Origin: Acinetobacter sp. A47 | GTDB lineage: Bacteria > Pseudomonadota > Gammaproteobacteria > Pseudomonadales > Moraxellaceae | Reading direction: 5' to 3' | Length of the DNA: 64,000 bases | Assembly (NCBI RefSeq): GCF_000805455.1 | Contig: NZ_JSUS01000064.1 | Location: 434,001 to 498,000 of the forward strand | Shown here: one piece after another, positions 36,174-46,164 of the stretch | Position numbering within the stretch: the first letter of the stretch is position 1 | Layout: each line of letters opens with the position of its first letter | Program-made: the position numbers and the translations under genes | The notes under the pieces: model-generated | The model's database searches: none | What the model was told of the DNA's origin: nothing | Seen by the model: only the letters and a program-made list of their open reading frames with translations

Positions 36174-37073
36174 TTAGTTCAATACCTGCCAGACATTCCA
36201 GCGTTTACCAGATTCAACTTCCTTGATCAGGCGATCAGTTACCTCTGCTTCATCCGGATAGTTAACTTTATAGTTCTTCAAGGTCTGAATCGCATTTTTC
36301 TTCTGCTCTAACCAGAGGTAGTTATTTGCAGCAGAAAGATAAGCTTCCTGAACACCACCTTTAATTGCCTTATCGAGATAAGGGATGGCTTCACGCTGAC
36401 CACCACCTTCAGACAAGCCGAAACCAAACCAGAAGTTTGTTTCTGCATCATTCGGGTTGATGGCAAGAATACGTTGGGCATAGTTCAGGGATTTGGTGGT
36501 ATAAGCCGTACCCAGGTCCATGTTACGTGCCATTACGCTAGCTTTGAATGCACGTGTCAGTACATCAAGAGAGGCATTTGGCTTTTCTGCCAGCGCATCA
36601 AGCTTTTGTGTAACTTCTTTTAATTTTGCTTCGTAGCCTTTACGTTCCTGACGGTCAGGGAAACGAGGCGGATAATGGCGTGCCTTACCTTCAACCAGTT
36701 GCAAGAAGTCATCAATTTCGGTTACGTCAATTTCGTTATCGCCAGCAAGTACGGCATATTTTTCACTCCGTTGTTTGCTGTCGATGGTTGGGACAATAAT
36801 TTTGTTAACTTCTAGCGTGGTTGTTTTTGATGGATCATTTTGTAATGACACAACCATTTTGGTTACAGGTTGGGCTGCTGCATTTTTAATAGCCACTTCA
36901 AAGCTTGGTGGCTGATCATATTTGATTGGATTTAAAGCATAGAACGGAGGGGTTGGTTCTGGCTCTTTAAAGACAAATGGCTCAGAAGCTTTATCTTTTT
37001 TGACTGGTGCGATCCCGCAGGCAGTTAAAAAAGAGGTGGAAAGTACAAGTAATGCCAAAGGCTTAAAATTCAT
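36174..37073 (-). CDS. Lipoprotein with TPR-like C-terminal region
   Basis: The signal ends at the lipobox LTAC (about residue 19). The mature 280 residues begin with a Pro/Lys/Glu-rich linker, followed by a beta-rich stretch and then a tetratricopeptide-like region (SLNYAQRILAINPNDAETNFWFGFGLSEGG, seen in part as ILAINPNDAE and AIPYLDKAIKGG). A late segment reads LDKAIKGGVQEAYLSAANN. Such lipoproteins often help assembly of envelope complexes. I do not recognise a named family. It is transcribed from its own 110-base upstream gap after cysE. Confidence 0.7.
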   Translation of the reverse strand: MNFKPLALLVLSTSFLTACGIAPVKKDKASEPFVFKEPEPTPPFYALNPIKYDQPPSFEVAIKNAAAQPVTKMVVSLQNDPSKTTTLEVNKIIVPTIDSKQRSEKYAVLAGDNEIDVTEIDDFLQLVEGKARHYPPRFPDRQERKGYEAKLKEVTQKLDALAEKPNASLDVLTRAFKASVMARNMDLGTAYTTKSLNYAQRILAINPNDAETNFWFGFGLSEGGGQREAIPYLDKAIKGGVQEAYLSAANNYLWLEQKKNAIQTLKNYKVNYPDEAEVTDRLIKEVESGKRWNVWQVLN

Positions 37074-37186
37074 GCTTTACATCCATTAATTTTAGTTAAA
37101 TGAGAAGTAGATCGTTGGTTTCACCAGTCTAGGAAAAGCAAAACCAACTTGCAATGATAAGCTTGTTACATTTCTTATATATTCGA

Positions 37187-37999
37187 TTATGTTGCTGAAG
37201 TTTTGTTCTGTGCCTCGCATTCACGTCTAACTTCTTCAATAATTTTAAGTTCTTCTTTACTCAATGGTTGATTTTTGGAATTTTGCGGTGCAAAACTCGG
37301 GTCGAGTTCAGAGAGGCGCTGGCATAGCACATTCATGCGTTTTTCATTGTTTTGCATACGGTCTAGAAGTACACGTATACCTTCCAGGATGGGATCGGAC
37401 TGGTCCTGCGTAGTGGCATAAGGCTGGAAGCCAATGCTTTCGGCATAGTCACGGCGACGCACTTCATCTTGTTCAACCTGGCGTTTATCTTTAAAGATAT
37501 AGCGGGCAGGGTTACCTACAGCGGTCACGCCTTCTGGAACTTCTTTGGTGACCACGGCATTCGAGCCGACTTTAGCCCCTTTATGCACGGTAAAGGGTCC
37601 CAAAATTTTAGCTCCGGCGCCGACCACCACACCATCTTCGAGCGTTGGATGACGTTTGCCTTTATTCCAGGTGGTACCACCTAGGGTAACCCCGTGGTAA
37701 AGCGTTACATCATCACCGATTTCAGCTGTTTCACCAATGACCACACCCATGCCATGATCAATAAAGAAACGCTTGCCAATTTTGGCGCCCGGGTGTATTT
37801 CAATGCCAGTGGCAAAACGGCTAAACGAAGAAAGCAGGCGGGCTGTGCCTTTATATTCCTTTTTCCAGAGTTCATGTGCCATACGGTGCATGATCAATGC
37901 ATGGATGCCGGGATAGGTGGTCAGAACCTCAAGGGTATTGCGGGCTGCAGGATCACGTGCAAATACAGCCTCGATATCTTCTTTAAGCTGTTTAATCAT
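37187..37999 (-). CDS. cysE: Serine O-acetyltransferase
   Basis: CysE acetylates serine with acetyl-CoA, the first step of cysteine synthesis. The 270-residue protein has the left-handed beta-helix hexapeptide repeats ([36 protein letters not shown]) with the catalytic HG motifs, and a [16 protein letters not shown] segment. Its N-terminal helical domain is short, as in the compact NifP-type enzymes. The C-terminal 60 residues are a charged helical tail. Its start overlaps the trmJ end by 8 bases, so the two are coupled. Confidence 0.95.
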   Translation of the reverse strand: MIKQLKEDIEAVFARDPAARNTLEVLTTYPGIHALIMHRMAHELWKKEYKGTARLLSSFSRFATGIEIHPGAKIGKRFFIDHGMGVVIGETAEIGDDVTLYHGVTLGGTTWNKGKRHPTLEDGVVVGAGAKILGPFTVHKGAKVGSNAVVTKEVPEGVTAVGNPARYIFKDKRQVEQDEVRRRDYAESIGFQPYATTQDQSDPILEGIRVLLDRMQNNEKRMNVLCQRLSELDPSFAPQNSKNQPLSKEELKIIEEVRRECEAQNKTSAT

Positions 38000-38831
38000 T
38001 TGAATGATCCTCCATGTTTGTCTTTTTCCATGAACCTTTGGCCAGTGCCTGAACGCGACTGAAGATCCCGCGCAATAAATGATATTCCATACGATCTAAT
38101 TGTATCCTTCCAAATAAACGACGCAAGCGCAATGGAAGTAAACGAGGATTATCCGGGTCTAAAAACTCGATTTCAGTCAGCATTTTTTCCAGATGAGGGT
38201 AGAACTCTTCCATCTGTTGCTGCGTTACCAGCGGTTCGTCCCATGCCATGCTTTGCTGTTGTTTTAGTTGCATGTGATCATCTGGTACGCTGGTAGCCGT
38301 GGTGTTTTGCTCAAGTGCGGCCATTCTTAATTCATAGCACACCACCTGAATGGCTTGAGCGACATTGAGCACACCATATTCAGGATTGACCGGAATGGTT
38401 AGATGATAATTGGCCAGAGCCAGTTCTTCATTGGTCAGGCCACGGTCTTCACGACCAAATACAATGGCAATATGTTGTGCTTTGCTTGCCGCTTGTAAGG
38501 CTTCTTTCGCCGCAGGGCGCACGTCCAGCAAAGGCCATGGAATGGTACGGCTACGCGCACTGGTACCGAATACGATATGACAGTCCTGGATGGCTTGTTC
38601 CAGCGTCTCGACAATCTCGATCTGTTCAATCAAGTCTTGTGCACCGGCAGCCAAGGCATCAATATCGGGATGCGGATAGGTCTTTGGCGCTACCAATACG
38701 AGTTTAGATAAGCCCATGGTTTTCATGGCACGCAAGGCACTGCCGATATTGGCCGGCAAGGTCGTATTGACCATGACAATACGCACATGATCCAAATGTT
38801 TGGACACGTTATTTGAGTCAAACTGGTTCAT
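37992..38831 (-). CDS. trmJ: tRNA (cytidine/uridine-2'-O)-methyltransferase TrmJ
   Basis: TrmJ methylates the 2'-O of nucleotide 32 in tRNAs. The 279-residue SPOUT-fold protein has the start [21 protein letters not shown], the [13 protein letters not shown] loop and the SAM-knot region [19 protein letters not shown]-terminal helical domain completes it. It lies 13 bases after dnaE on the minus strand and overlaps cysE by 8 bases, giving the order dnaE-trmJ-cysE, probably one transcript. Confidence 0.94.
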   Translation of the reverse strand: MNQFDSNNVSKHLDHVRIVMVNTTLPANIGSALRAMKTMGLSKLVLVAPKTYPHPDIDALAAGAQDLIEQIEIVETLEQAIQDCHIVFGTSARSRTIPWPLLDVRPAAKEALQAASKAQHIAIVFGREDRGLTNEELALANYHLTIPVNPEYGVLNVAQAIQVVCYELRMAALEQNTTATSVPDDHMQLKQQQSMAWDEPLVTQQQMEEFYPHLEKMLTEIEFLDPDNPRLLPLRLRRLFGRIQLDRMEYHLLRGIFSRVQALAKGSWKKTNMEDHSND

Positions 38832-38844
38832 ATATTATCCAAAA

Positions 38845-41800
38845 TTAAGAGTATTGAGAGACTTCGGCCTGATAGAGATCAAGGGCTTCATCCATGGACA
38901 TGTTGTCTGGCGGTGGAGCAATATTTGCCACCTTCGGTGCTTCAGCGACTTTGGCAGCTTTGGATTTCACCTGATATTCAATCACGATGGCATCTTTACC
39001 AAAATAATCGCGTAACTTGCCGAGTAGCTCATCTAATGGTGCAACTTTCCATTGCGGGCCGAGGTGTAACTCTGCGGTTGCAAAGCGCTGGTCCAGCTGG
39101 ATTTGCACACCAATATGCTGGCACATGTCGACATTGCAATACGGGAGAAGAATGGCTTGCAGGTCTTTGGCGAGAGTTTTGCCCATTAGATCCGGAGCCA
39201 ACCGGATTTGAATGCTTTGTGCCCGTTTCTGGCGAATCTCATTCAGGCTAAAGGCTTTGCTCAAGCGCGCCATCGGGCGGTCAAAGCCTTCACGTTCGTA
39301 GATTTCACCTTCAATCACCACCACCTGTTCCAGGCGGACGATTTCCTTATAGCGCTGGAAACGTTCATGGTTACAGCTGATTTCAACACGTGCTGTTCCG
39401 TCATCCAGGGTGATCATGATACGGTTCGGGAAGTTGGCAATATCGACCACTAGACCTGCAAAAACCGTCGTGACGCCACGGCGTGTCGGGGTAAGCTCAT
39501 TCAGTTTGGACGGAATGAACGCTTTTAGCTCGGCACGATACACATCGATTGGGTGACCGGTCAGGTAAAGCCCCAGCGTATCCTTTTCACCTTTTAAACG
39601 GACTTCATCCGACCATGGTTTCACCGGTTTGGCAGGCTTGCGTTGAACTTCTTCAACCTCGCCAAACAGGTCCATGATACCTGTTTCACGGTTGCTACGG
39701 GCCTGTTCGGCTGCCTGAACAGCTTCTGGCAATTGCGCCATTAAGCTTGAACGCTCAATACCCAGACAATCCAGTGCCCCTGCGCGAATCAGGGCTTCAA
39801 GTGTACGTTTATTGATTTTTTTCAGGTCGATACGGTGACAGAAATCGAACAGATCCTTGTACGGGCCTTCATTGATACGTGAATCAATGACCGATTGCAT
39901 CGCCTGTTCGCCTACACCTTTAATCGCCCCCAGACCATAGACAATGGTGGCTTCATCGCTGGCATGGAAATGATACAAGGACATATTCACTGAAGGTGGT
40001 AATACTTCCAGCTTGTTATTGCGGCAGTCATCGATCAGGAACACGATACTGTCGGTGTTCTGCATTTCCGAAGATAAAACCGCCGCCATGAACTCAGCCG
40101 GGTAGTGTGCTTTTAACCAGGCGGTGTGGTAGGCCACCAGGGCATAGGCAGCAGCATGTGATTTGTTAAAACCGTAGCCTGCAAACTTTTCCATATAGTC
40201 AAAGATATGGTTGGCGGTTGCCTCGTCAATATCTTTTTTCGCCGCACCCTCAATAAAGATCTGGCGCTGCTTGACCATTTCTTCCGGTTTCTTTTTACCC
40301 ATGGCTCGACGAAGCAAGTCTGCGCCACCCAGGGTATAGCCTGCACAGAACTGCGCAGCCTGCATCACCTGTTCCTGATAAACCATAATCCCGTAGGTCG
40401 GTTCCAGCACGCCTTCAAGCAGAGGGTGGAGGTATTCAAACTCACCACCATGCATACGATGGATAAAGTCAGGAATCAGGTCCATCGGACCGGGACGATA
40501 CAAGGAAACGAAGGCGATAATTTCTTCAAATTTACTTGGTCGTGCTTCCTTCAACATCTTTTTCATGCCGACGGATTCAAACTGGAATACCGCTGTGGTA
40601 TTTGCCTCGGCAAACACCAGATAGGCATCTTTATCGTCTAAAGGAACATTGGAAATATTGAGCGGTGTCTCGGATTTGAGCCGCTTGTTAATATTTTGTA
40701 CCGCATCTTCAATGACGGTCAGGTTACGTAAGCCCAAAAAGTCGAATTTGACCAGACCTGCGGCTTCAACGTCATCCTTATCATATTGTGCAACGCGGTT
40801 GGTTCCATCCGGATCACACAGCACTGCCGAGTAATCGGTAATCTTGCCGGGAGCAATCACCACACCACCGGCGTGTTTACCGGTATTACGGGTAATCCCT
40901 TCCAGTTTCAGGGCCATTTCCCAGATTTCGGCTGCATCGTCATTGTCCGGGTTGGACGGGTTGGTGACGATATCCTTGAGCTGAGGCTCCATGTCGATGG
41001 CGGTCGCCAGATCTACACCAAGCGGTTTGGTCGGTACCATTTTGGAAATACGGTCAGCCAGACCATAGGATTTACCCAGGACACGTGCCACATCCCGGAT
41101 TGCACCTTTGGCAGCCATGGTACCGAAGGTTGCAATCTGTGAAACCGCTTGACGGCCATAGTTCTGTGCCACGTATTCAATGACCCGGTCACGGCCGGCA
41201 ATACAGAAATCGACGTCAAAGTCGGGCATTGAAACACGTTCCGGGTTAAGGAAACGTTCGAACAGCAGGTCGTAACGCAGAGGATCGAGGTCGGTAATTT
41301 TTAGGCTATAAGCCACTAATGAGCCTGCACCCGAACCACGGCCAGGGCCAACAGGCACGCCATTATTTTTGGCCCATTGAATGAAGTCCATGACGATGAG
41401 GAAGTAGCCCGGGAACCCCATTTTCAGAATGATATCGACTTCATACTTGATTCGTTCATCATAGGGCTTGCGTATCTCTGGCCAGTCTTCATCACGTTCA
41501 GCCACCGGATATAAGTGATTCAGACGCTCTTCCAGACCTTCCCTAGATAAATGCTCGAAATAAGTGTCGATGGTATAACCATCTGGAATCGGGAAGTCGG
41601 GTAGGAAATAAGTCCCAAGCTTTAATTCAACATTACAGCGCTTGGCAATATGATAGCTATTGGCAATGGCACTCGGAATATCGGAAAACAGTTCGGACAT
41701 CTGTTCGCCTGTCTTGAAATATTGCTCCGGGCTATAGTTTTTAGGGCGTTTGCTGTCTCCTAACACATAACCATCGGCAATACAGACACGGGCTTCATGT

Positions 41801-42408
41801 GCGTCAAAGTCATCCTGTTCGATAAAGTGCACATCATTATGTGCGACCACACCGATCTGATATTTTGCAGCCAGTTTTACTGCTTGCTGGATAAAATCTT
41901 CCTCACCCGGGCGTTCGGTACGGGTCAGCGCCAGATAAACACGGTTGCCGAATTTTTCAATCCATGCCTCCAGCAACGGTTCTGCCTTTTGCGGGTTGGA
42001 GGAGCAAAGCATTTTGCCGACATCACTGTGCTGGCCTAACATCACGATCAGGTCTTCTGGCTGCTCAAGTATCCATTCTTTTTGTACGCAGGGGATACTC
42101 AGTTGCTGACCTTCAATATAACCACGCGATACGATTTCGGTCAGGTTGAGCCAGCCTTTGCTGCTCATTGCAAGTAGGGTGGCTCGGTGTTCGGCATCAT
42201 TGAGCCGGATGACACTGCCCAAAATGGGTTTAATGCCTTTTTTGAGGCATGCTCCATAAAACTTGACTGCAGCATGCAGGTTGGACAAGTCTGTCAGGGC
42301 CAGTGCTGGCATCTCATCTTGTACGGCAGCCTTGACCAAATCAGGTATGCGAACAATCGATTCCGTGATCGAGAATTCTGTATGGATACCGAGATGAACA
42401 AACCGCAT
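38845..42408 (-). CDS. dnaE: DNA polymerase III subunit alpha
   Basis: DnaE is the catalytic subunit of the replicative polymerase. The 1187-residue protein begins with a PHP domain (FVHLGIHTEFSI) and has the polymerase active-site motif MPDFDVDFC, GPGRGSGAGSLVAYSL, and a C-terminal OB fold and tail (about residues 980-1180). The start is set at the ATG at 42408, which matches the family N-terminus and has AGGAT 9 bases upstream. A frame extending to 42453 adds an atypical leader. It is the first gene of the dnaE-trmJ-cysE group. Confidence 0.97.
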   Translation of the reverse strand: MRFVHLGIHTEFSITESIVRIPDLVKAAVQDEMPALALTDLSNLHAAVKFYGACLKKGIKPILGSVIRLNDAEHRATLLAMSSKGWLNLTEIVSRGYIEGQQLSIPCVQKEWILEQPEDLIVMLGQHSDVGKMLCSSNPQKAEPLLEAWIEKFGNRVYLALTRTERPGEEDFIQQAVKLAAKYQIGVVAHNDVHFIEQDDFDAHEARVCIADGYVLGDSKRPKNYSPEQYFKTGEQMSELFSDIPSAIANSYHIAKRCNVELKLGTYFLPDFPIPDGYTIDTYFEHLSREGLEERLNHLYPVAERDEDWPEIRKPYDERIKYEVDIILKMGFPGYFLIVMDFIQWAKNNGVPVGPGRGSGAGSLVAYSLKITDLDPLRYDLLFERFLNPERVSMPDFDVDFCIAGRDRVIEYVAQNYGRQAVSQIATFGTMAAKGAIRDVARVLGKSYGLADRISKMVPTKPLGVDLATAIDMEPQLKDIVTNPSNPDNDDAAEIWEMALKLEGITRNTGKHAGGVVIAPGKITDYSAVLCDPDGTNRVAQYDKDDVEAAGLVKFDFLGLRNLTVIEDAVQNINKRLKSETPLNISNVPLDDKDAYLVFAEANTTAVFQFESVGMKKMLKEARPSKFEEIIAFVSLYRPGPMDLIPDFIHRMHGGEFEYLHPLLEGVLEPTYGIMVYQEQVMQAAQFCAGYTLGGADLLRRAMGKKKPEEMVKQRQIFIEGAAKKDIDEATANHIFDYMEKFAGYGFNKSHAAAYALVAYHTAWLKAHYPAEFMAAVLSSEMQNTDSIVFLIDDCRNNKLEVLPPSVNMSLYHFHASDEATIVYGLGAIKGVGEQAMQSVIDSRINEGPYKDLFDFCHRIDLKKINKRTLEALIRAGALDCLGIERSSLMAQLPEAVQAAEQARSNRETGIMDLFGEVEEVQRKPAKPVKPWSDEVRLKGEKDTLGLYLTGHPIDVYRAELKAFIPSKLNELTPTRRGVTTVFAGLVVDIANFPNRIMITLDDGTARVEISCNHERFQRYKEIVRLEQVVVIEGEIYEREGFDRPMARLSKAFSLNEIRQKRAQSIQIRLAPDLMGKTLAKDLQAILLPYCNVDMCQHIGVQIQLDQRFATAELHLGPQWKVAPLDELLGKLRDYFGKDAIVIEYQVKSKAAKVAEAPKVANIAPPPDNMSMDEALDLYQAEVSQYS

Positions 42409-42623
42409 AGAAGGACTATCCTTTTTCAAACCAACGCATAGTTTAGCATGCAAACCGAAAATGACATGCTTAATATTTTGGCAAACCGTGTCTTTGCTTG
42501 CTTATTTTGATGAAAAGTTAAAAATTAGTTTTTGATTTTCTTGAGTATATCAAGGACAATTTAAAACATTCATTTTAACGCCAGAATGTAATCGCATAAA
42601 AATATAGCAATATGAGTTAGATA

Positions 42624-43526
42624 ATGAAATTTAAAAATATTGTGCTTGCAATATTGTTGGGCAGCAGCTTGGTAAATTTATCTTATGCCGATGAGGCGCC
42701 AGCCTGGCAGGCTTTAAAGGAACAGGCCCAGTCCGGCGATATGAAGGCACAACATGAACTGGCCACAGCCTACTATTTTGGAGAAGGCATAGAGCAGGAT
42801 TATGGTGCGGCTTTGACATGGTTTAAAAGGGCTGCTGTAAAAGGAAATGCGGACGCAATGTACTATGTCGGCTACATGTATGATCTGGGAGAGGGCATTG
42901 AGGAAGATAACCTGACCGCCATGAAATGGTATGCCCAAGCCGCAGAACAGGGACAGCTACAGGCTCAATACAGTTTAGCTTATCTTTATCTTTCCGATGA
43001 GGATGGTGTGGTCAGCAACCCGAAAAAGGGTGTGGAATGGCTGACTCGAGCGGCGGATGCCGGATTTGATGTAGCGCAGACCTCGTTGGGGCGTATGTAT
43101 GAAGCAGGGCTGAAAGGTCTGCCGCAAGACCCGGGGAAAGCAAGACACTATCTGCAACTGGCTGCCCGGCAAGGTGATGCTACCGCAATCAACGCCTTGG
43201 CCTTTTTCTATATTGAAGGGACGGGAGGTGTCGAGAAAGATGATAAAGAGGCTTTACGGTTATTTACCCAGGCTTCTGAGGCATCCGGTCTTGCTTCTTT
43301 TAATGCGGGGCTAATGCATGAATATGGTGAAGGGACCCTTAAAAACTATAAAAAGGCAGCCGAGTTTTATGAACTTGCCCTAGAGCAGGATAATGCAGAT
43401 GGCTGGCAGGGACTTGCCCGTTTATACAAAACAGGTGGTTTTGGTCTGGCTAAAAACCTGAAAAAATCGCAACAATATGAACGGATCTGGAAGGAAGCCC
43501 AAAGCGAGAACAATGCGTCGCAATAA
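42624..43526 (+). CDS. Secreted Sel1-repeat protein
   Basis: A signal peptide (about residues 1-22, ending SYA) is followed by six or seven Sel1 repeats through residue 290, each with the A-x-x-G and Y-x-x-G/G-x-G pattern, for example ATAYYFGEGIEQDYGAAL and GYMYDLGEGIEEDNLTAM. Sel1 proteins are helical scaffolds often found in the periplasm or outside cells. No catalytic motif is present. The gene has a 170-base upstream gap after the divergent dnaE and ends before a palindromic repeat shared with alaA. Confidence 0.85.
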   Translation: MKFKNIVLAILLGSSLVNLSYADEAPAWQALKEQAQSGDMKAQHELATAYYFGEGIEQDYGAALTWFKRAAVKGNADAMYYVGYMYDLGEGIEEDNLTAMKWYAQAAEQGQLQAQYSLAYLYLSDEDGVVSNPKKGVEWLTRAADAGFDVAQTSLGRMYEAGLKGLPQDPGKARHYLQLAARQGDATAINALAFFYIEGTGGVEKDDKEALRLFTQASEASGLASFNAGLMHEYGEGTLKNYKKAAEFYELALEQDNADGWQGLARLYKTGGFGLAKNLKKSQQYERIWKEAQSENNASQ

Positions 43527-43530
43527 ATAG

Positions 43531-43560
43531 AAAAAATCCCCCTTTGTCAAAGGGGGATGG
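43531..43560. repeat. Palindromic intergenic repeat, possible terminator
   Basis: Perfect 10-bp arms ATCCCCCTTT/AAAGGGGGAT around GTC (43536-43558) lie between convergent genes. It resembles the elements at 6637-6762 and 58290-58334. There is no T-run on either side, though A-richness flanks it. Confidence 0.6.
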
Positions 43561-43564
43561 ATAT

Positions 43565-44995
43565 TTAACGCATTTTTGCCAGAAAGCGGCTTAAACGGTT
43601 AATGGCTTCACGTAACTCGTTTTCTGCAGGTAAGAACACGACACGGAAGTGATCAGGGGTAGGCCAGTTAAAGCCGGTGCCTTGAACCAGCAAAACTTTT
43701 TCAGCTTTTAACAGGTCCAACATCAGTTTTTCGTCATCTTCAACTGGATAAACTGCCGGATCAAGTTTCGGGAAGCAGTACATGGCACCCTCAGGCTTCA
43801 CACAGCTGAGGCCGGGAATTTCATTCAGCATTTCCCAGGCAATATTCCGCTGTTCATATAAACGGCCACCCGGACGGATCAGGTCGTTAATTGACTGATA
43901 CCCGCCCAAAGCCGTTTGAATGGCATATTGCGCCTGATGGTTCGCACATAAACGCATTGATGCGAGCATGTCCAGTCCTTCGATATAGTCTGCTGCACGT
44001 GCCTTATTGCCAGTGATGGCCATCCATCCGGCACGGTAACCTGCAATCCGGTAGGCTTTTGATAAACCATTAAAAGAAACACAGAGCTGATCGCCAGCCA
44101 GTGCTGCTACGGCCACATGTTCGATGCCGTCATATACGATCTTGTCGTAGATTTCATCTGCAAATAAAATCAGGTCATGTTTTTTGGCCAAGGCTACAAT
44201 TTGCTCTAACACATGACGTGGATAGACTGAACCGGTCGGGTTGTTGGGGTTGATAATCACGATACCACGGGTATTTGGCGTGATCTTGCTTTCCATGTCT
44301 GCAAGGTCTGGATACCAGTAATTTTCAGAGTCACATTTATAGTGAACGGCGGTACCGCCCGAGAGATTAACAGCTGCAGTCCATAACGGATAGTCTGGCA
44401 TAGGCACCAGCATTTCATCGCCATCGTCCAGCAAGCCTTGCATGGCCATCACAATCAGTTCGGAAACACCGTTTCCAACATACACATCATTGACGTGCAT
44501 GTCGAAAACCCCTTTTTGCTGGTAATACTGGCAAATGGCCTTACGGGCAGGGAAAATACCTTTAGAGTCGGTATAGCCAATGGCATTTGGCAGGTTTAAC
44601 GCAACATCATTAATAATCTCTTGGGGGGCTTCAAAACCGAAAGGAGCCGGGTTGCCGATATTCAGCTTGATAATCTTGTGTCCTTGCTCCTCCATTTCAT
44701 TGGCGGCGCGCAGTACTGGTCCACGGATGTCATAGCAAACATGTTCAAGCTTGGATGATTTTCTGATTTCGCGGCTTGATGGTTGAGACTGGGGAACAAC
44801 AGTACTTTTAGACATAGCAGGATTCACTTTTGCATATCGGTATAAATAACTTTTGAAGGTTTCAACTGTGACCAGATCGAGGTCATGCTGATCTCTCAGT
44901 AATTCAACAATTTTTTCATGGGTAAAACCGGATTGTTGATATTGTCTGATGGTTGGTAATAGGTTCTGGAACACCACGCTTTTTTTCTGAGACAT
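43565..44995 (-). CDS. alaA: AlaA-type alanine aminotransferase with N-terminal extension
   Basis: The core (about residues 80-476) matches AlaA, which makes alanine from pyruvate using glutamate: KSSKLEHVCYDIRGPV, NIGNPAPFGFEAP, VPMPDYPLWTAAV, IINPNNPTGSVY and the PLP lysine in FNGLSKAYRIAGYR. The first 80 residues are extra compared with E. coli AlaA. They contain LLPTIRQYQQSGFTHEKIVELLRD and VETFKSYLYRY segments (quoted in part) that look like a small helix-turn-helix. AGGA lies 7 bases before the ATG at 44995, whereas the internal ATG at 44815 has no ribosome site. The extension is therefore probably translated. Confidence 0.9.
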   Translation of the reverse strand: MSQKKSVVFQNLLPTIRQYQQSGFTHEKIVELLRDQHDLDLVTVETFKSYLYRYAKVNPAMSKSTVVPQSQPSSREIRKSSKLEHVCYDIRGPVLRAANEMEEQGHKIIKLNIGNPAPFGFEAPQEIINDVALNLPNAIGYTDSKGIFPARKAICQYYQQKGVFDMHVNDVYVGNGVSELIVMAMQGLLDDGDEMLVPMPDYPLWTAAVNLSGGTAVHYKCDSENYWYPDLADMESKITPNTRGIVIINPNNPTGSVYPRHVLEQIVALAKKHDLILFADEIYDKIVYDGIEHVAVAALAGDQLCVSFNGLSKAYRIAGYRAGWMAITGNKARAADYIEGLDMLASMRLCANHQAQYAIQTALGGYQSINDLIRPGGRLYEQRNIAWEMLNEIPGLSCVKPEGAMYCFPKLDPAVYPVEDDEKLMLDLLKAEKVLLVQGTGFNWPTPDHFRVVFLPAENELREAINRLSRFLAKMR

Positions 44996-45037
44996 TGTTT
45001 GTCCTGTTTAACCGTGCGAAATTAGCATAACACCATA

Positions 45038-45100
45038 TTTGCTTACGTAAAATAGGTCTTGGCTAGTATTTGCTTACTTTTGTAAAAATAATTTGCTAAC
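45038..45100. promoter_or_regulatory. Repeated TTTGCTTAC motif upstream of alaA
   Basis: TTTGCTTAC occurs at 45038-45046 and 45069-45077, with TTTGCTAAC at 45092-45100 and related ATTAGCATAA near 45022. The first is joined to a GTAA forming TTACGTAA. The set lies in the 241-base divergent gap between alaA and msrB and looks like repeated sites for one DNA-binding protein. Confidence 0.45.
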
Positions 45101-45236
45101 TTTTTGCTATTTTTATTTTTAGTGCTGAAAATTCATTAAATTGTACCAACTGAGACTAGAGTTTTTGTCGGGAATGGCGTAAATATAAAATCTGTTGATC
45201 AAGATTGTTTTAACATCAGAATAAAAGGTGCAGGTT

Positions 45237-45656
45237 ATGGGAAAAGTGAATAAAACAGACCGGGAATGGCAAAGAGAATTATCACCGGAAGAATATCGCA
45301 TTACTCGCCAGAAAGGCACAGAACCCGCATTTACAGGACAATATTGGAATAATAAACAAAAGGGTACCTATGTCTGCCGTTGCTGTGGTGCGGAGTTGTT
45401 CTCATCTGAAACCAAATATGATAGCGGTTGTGGCTGGCCAAGCTTCTATAAACCGATTGATAATGTTGCAATTGAAGAACATGAAGATTTATCACATGGT
45501 ATGGTCAGAACAGAAATTGTCTGCCATGATTGCGATGCACATTTGGGCCATGTGTTTGAGGATGGCCCACAGCCGACAGGACTGCGTTATTGCGTGAATT
45601 CGGCATCATTACAACTTAAAACAGATGAGAAGAATGACGAGGAAACTTATCCATGA
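45237..45656 (+). CDS. msrB: Peptide-methionine (R)-S-oxide reductase MsrB
   Basis: MsrB reduces the R form of methionine sulfoxide in proteins. The 139-residue protein has both zinc-binding pairs (CRCC and CHDC), GCGWPSF, the [10 protein letters not shown] loop and the catalytic cysteine in [14 protein letters not shown] lies 8 bases before the ATG at 45237; an in-frame GTG at 45228 is less well placed. Its stop overlaps the start of the glutathione peroxidase gene by 4 bases (ATGA), so the two form an oxidative-damage repair operon. Confidence 0.96.
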   Translation: MGKVNKTDREWQRELSPEEYRITRQKGTEPAFTGQYWNNKQKGTYVCRCCGAELFSSETKYDSGCGWPSFYKPIDNVAIEEHEDLSHGMVRTEIVCHDCDAHLGHVFEDGPQPTGLRYCVNSASLQLKTDEKNDEETYP

Positions 45657-46141
45657 GTAACATTTATCAGTTTGAAGCTGAGTTGTTAGAGGGAGAAACA
45701 AAAGCGCTCGCTGATTATAAAGGCAAGGTCATGCTGATTGTAAATACTGCAAGCAAGTGTGGCTTTACCCCGCAATTTGCCGGATTAGAAAAACTCTATG
45801 AAAAATATAAATCTCAGGGACTGGAAGTATTAGGTTTTCCTTGTAACCAGTTTGGAGGACAAGACCCGGGCACCAACAAGGAAATCGGGACTTTTTGCCA
45901 GCGTAATTATGGTGTTACTTTCCCAATGTTTGCCAAGGTCGATGTGAAAGGGCCGGAAGCACATGTGATTTTCCGTTATTTGACCCGCGAAGCCAAAGGC
46001 CTGCTAGGTAGCCGCAACATCAAATGGAACTTTACCAAGTTTCTGGTTGGCCGTAATGGTGAGGTGTTAGAGCGTTATGCTCCAACCACTAAACCAGAAG
46101 CGTTAGAAGCCGATATTGAAAAAGCTTTAGCGCAGAAATGA
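45653..46141 (+). CDS. Glutathione peroxidase family protein
   Basis: The 162-residue thiol peroxidase has the GPx signature: [11 protein letters not shown] with the peroxidatic cysteine, [14 protein letters not shown], and [15 protein letters not shown] with the catalytic Trp and Asn. It carries cysteine rather than selenocysteine. Bacterial relatives (BtuE-like) may use thioredoxin or glutathione. No signal peptide is present, so it acts in the cytoplasm. Coupled to msrB by an ATGA overlap. Confidence 0.95.
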   Translation: MSNIYQFEAELLEGETKALADYKGKVMLIVNTASKCGFTPQFAGLEKLYEKYKSQGLEVLGFPCNQFGGQDPGTNKEIGTFCQRNYGVTFPMFAKVDVKGPEAHVIFRYLTREAKGLLGSRNIKWNFTKFLVGRNGEVLERYAPTTKPEALEADIEKALAQK

Positions 46142-46164
46142 TCTGGATGTGGGTTCAGGTTTAA

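Noticed and set aside
45038..45100. Short direct repeats considered as a CRISPR-like array
   Set aside because: The units are only 9 bases, unevenly spaced and without spacer-like inserts; they fit binding sites better.
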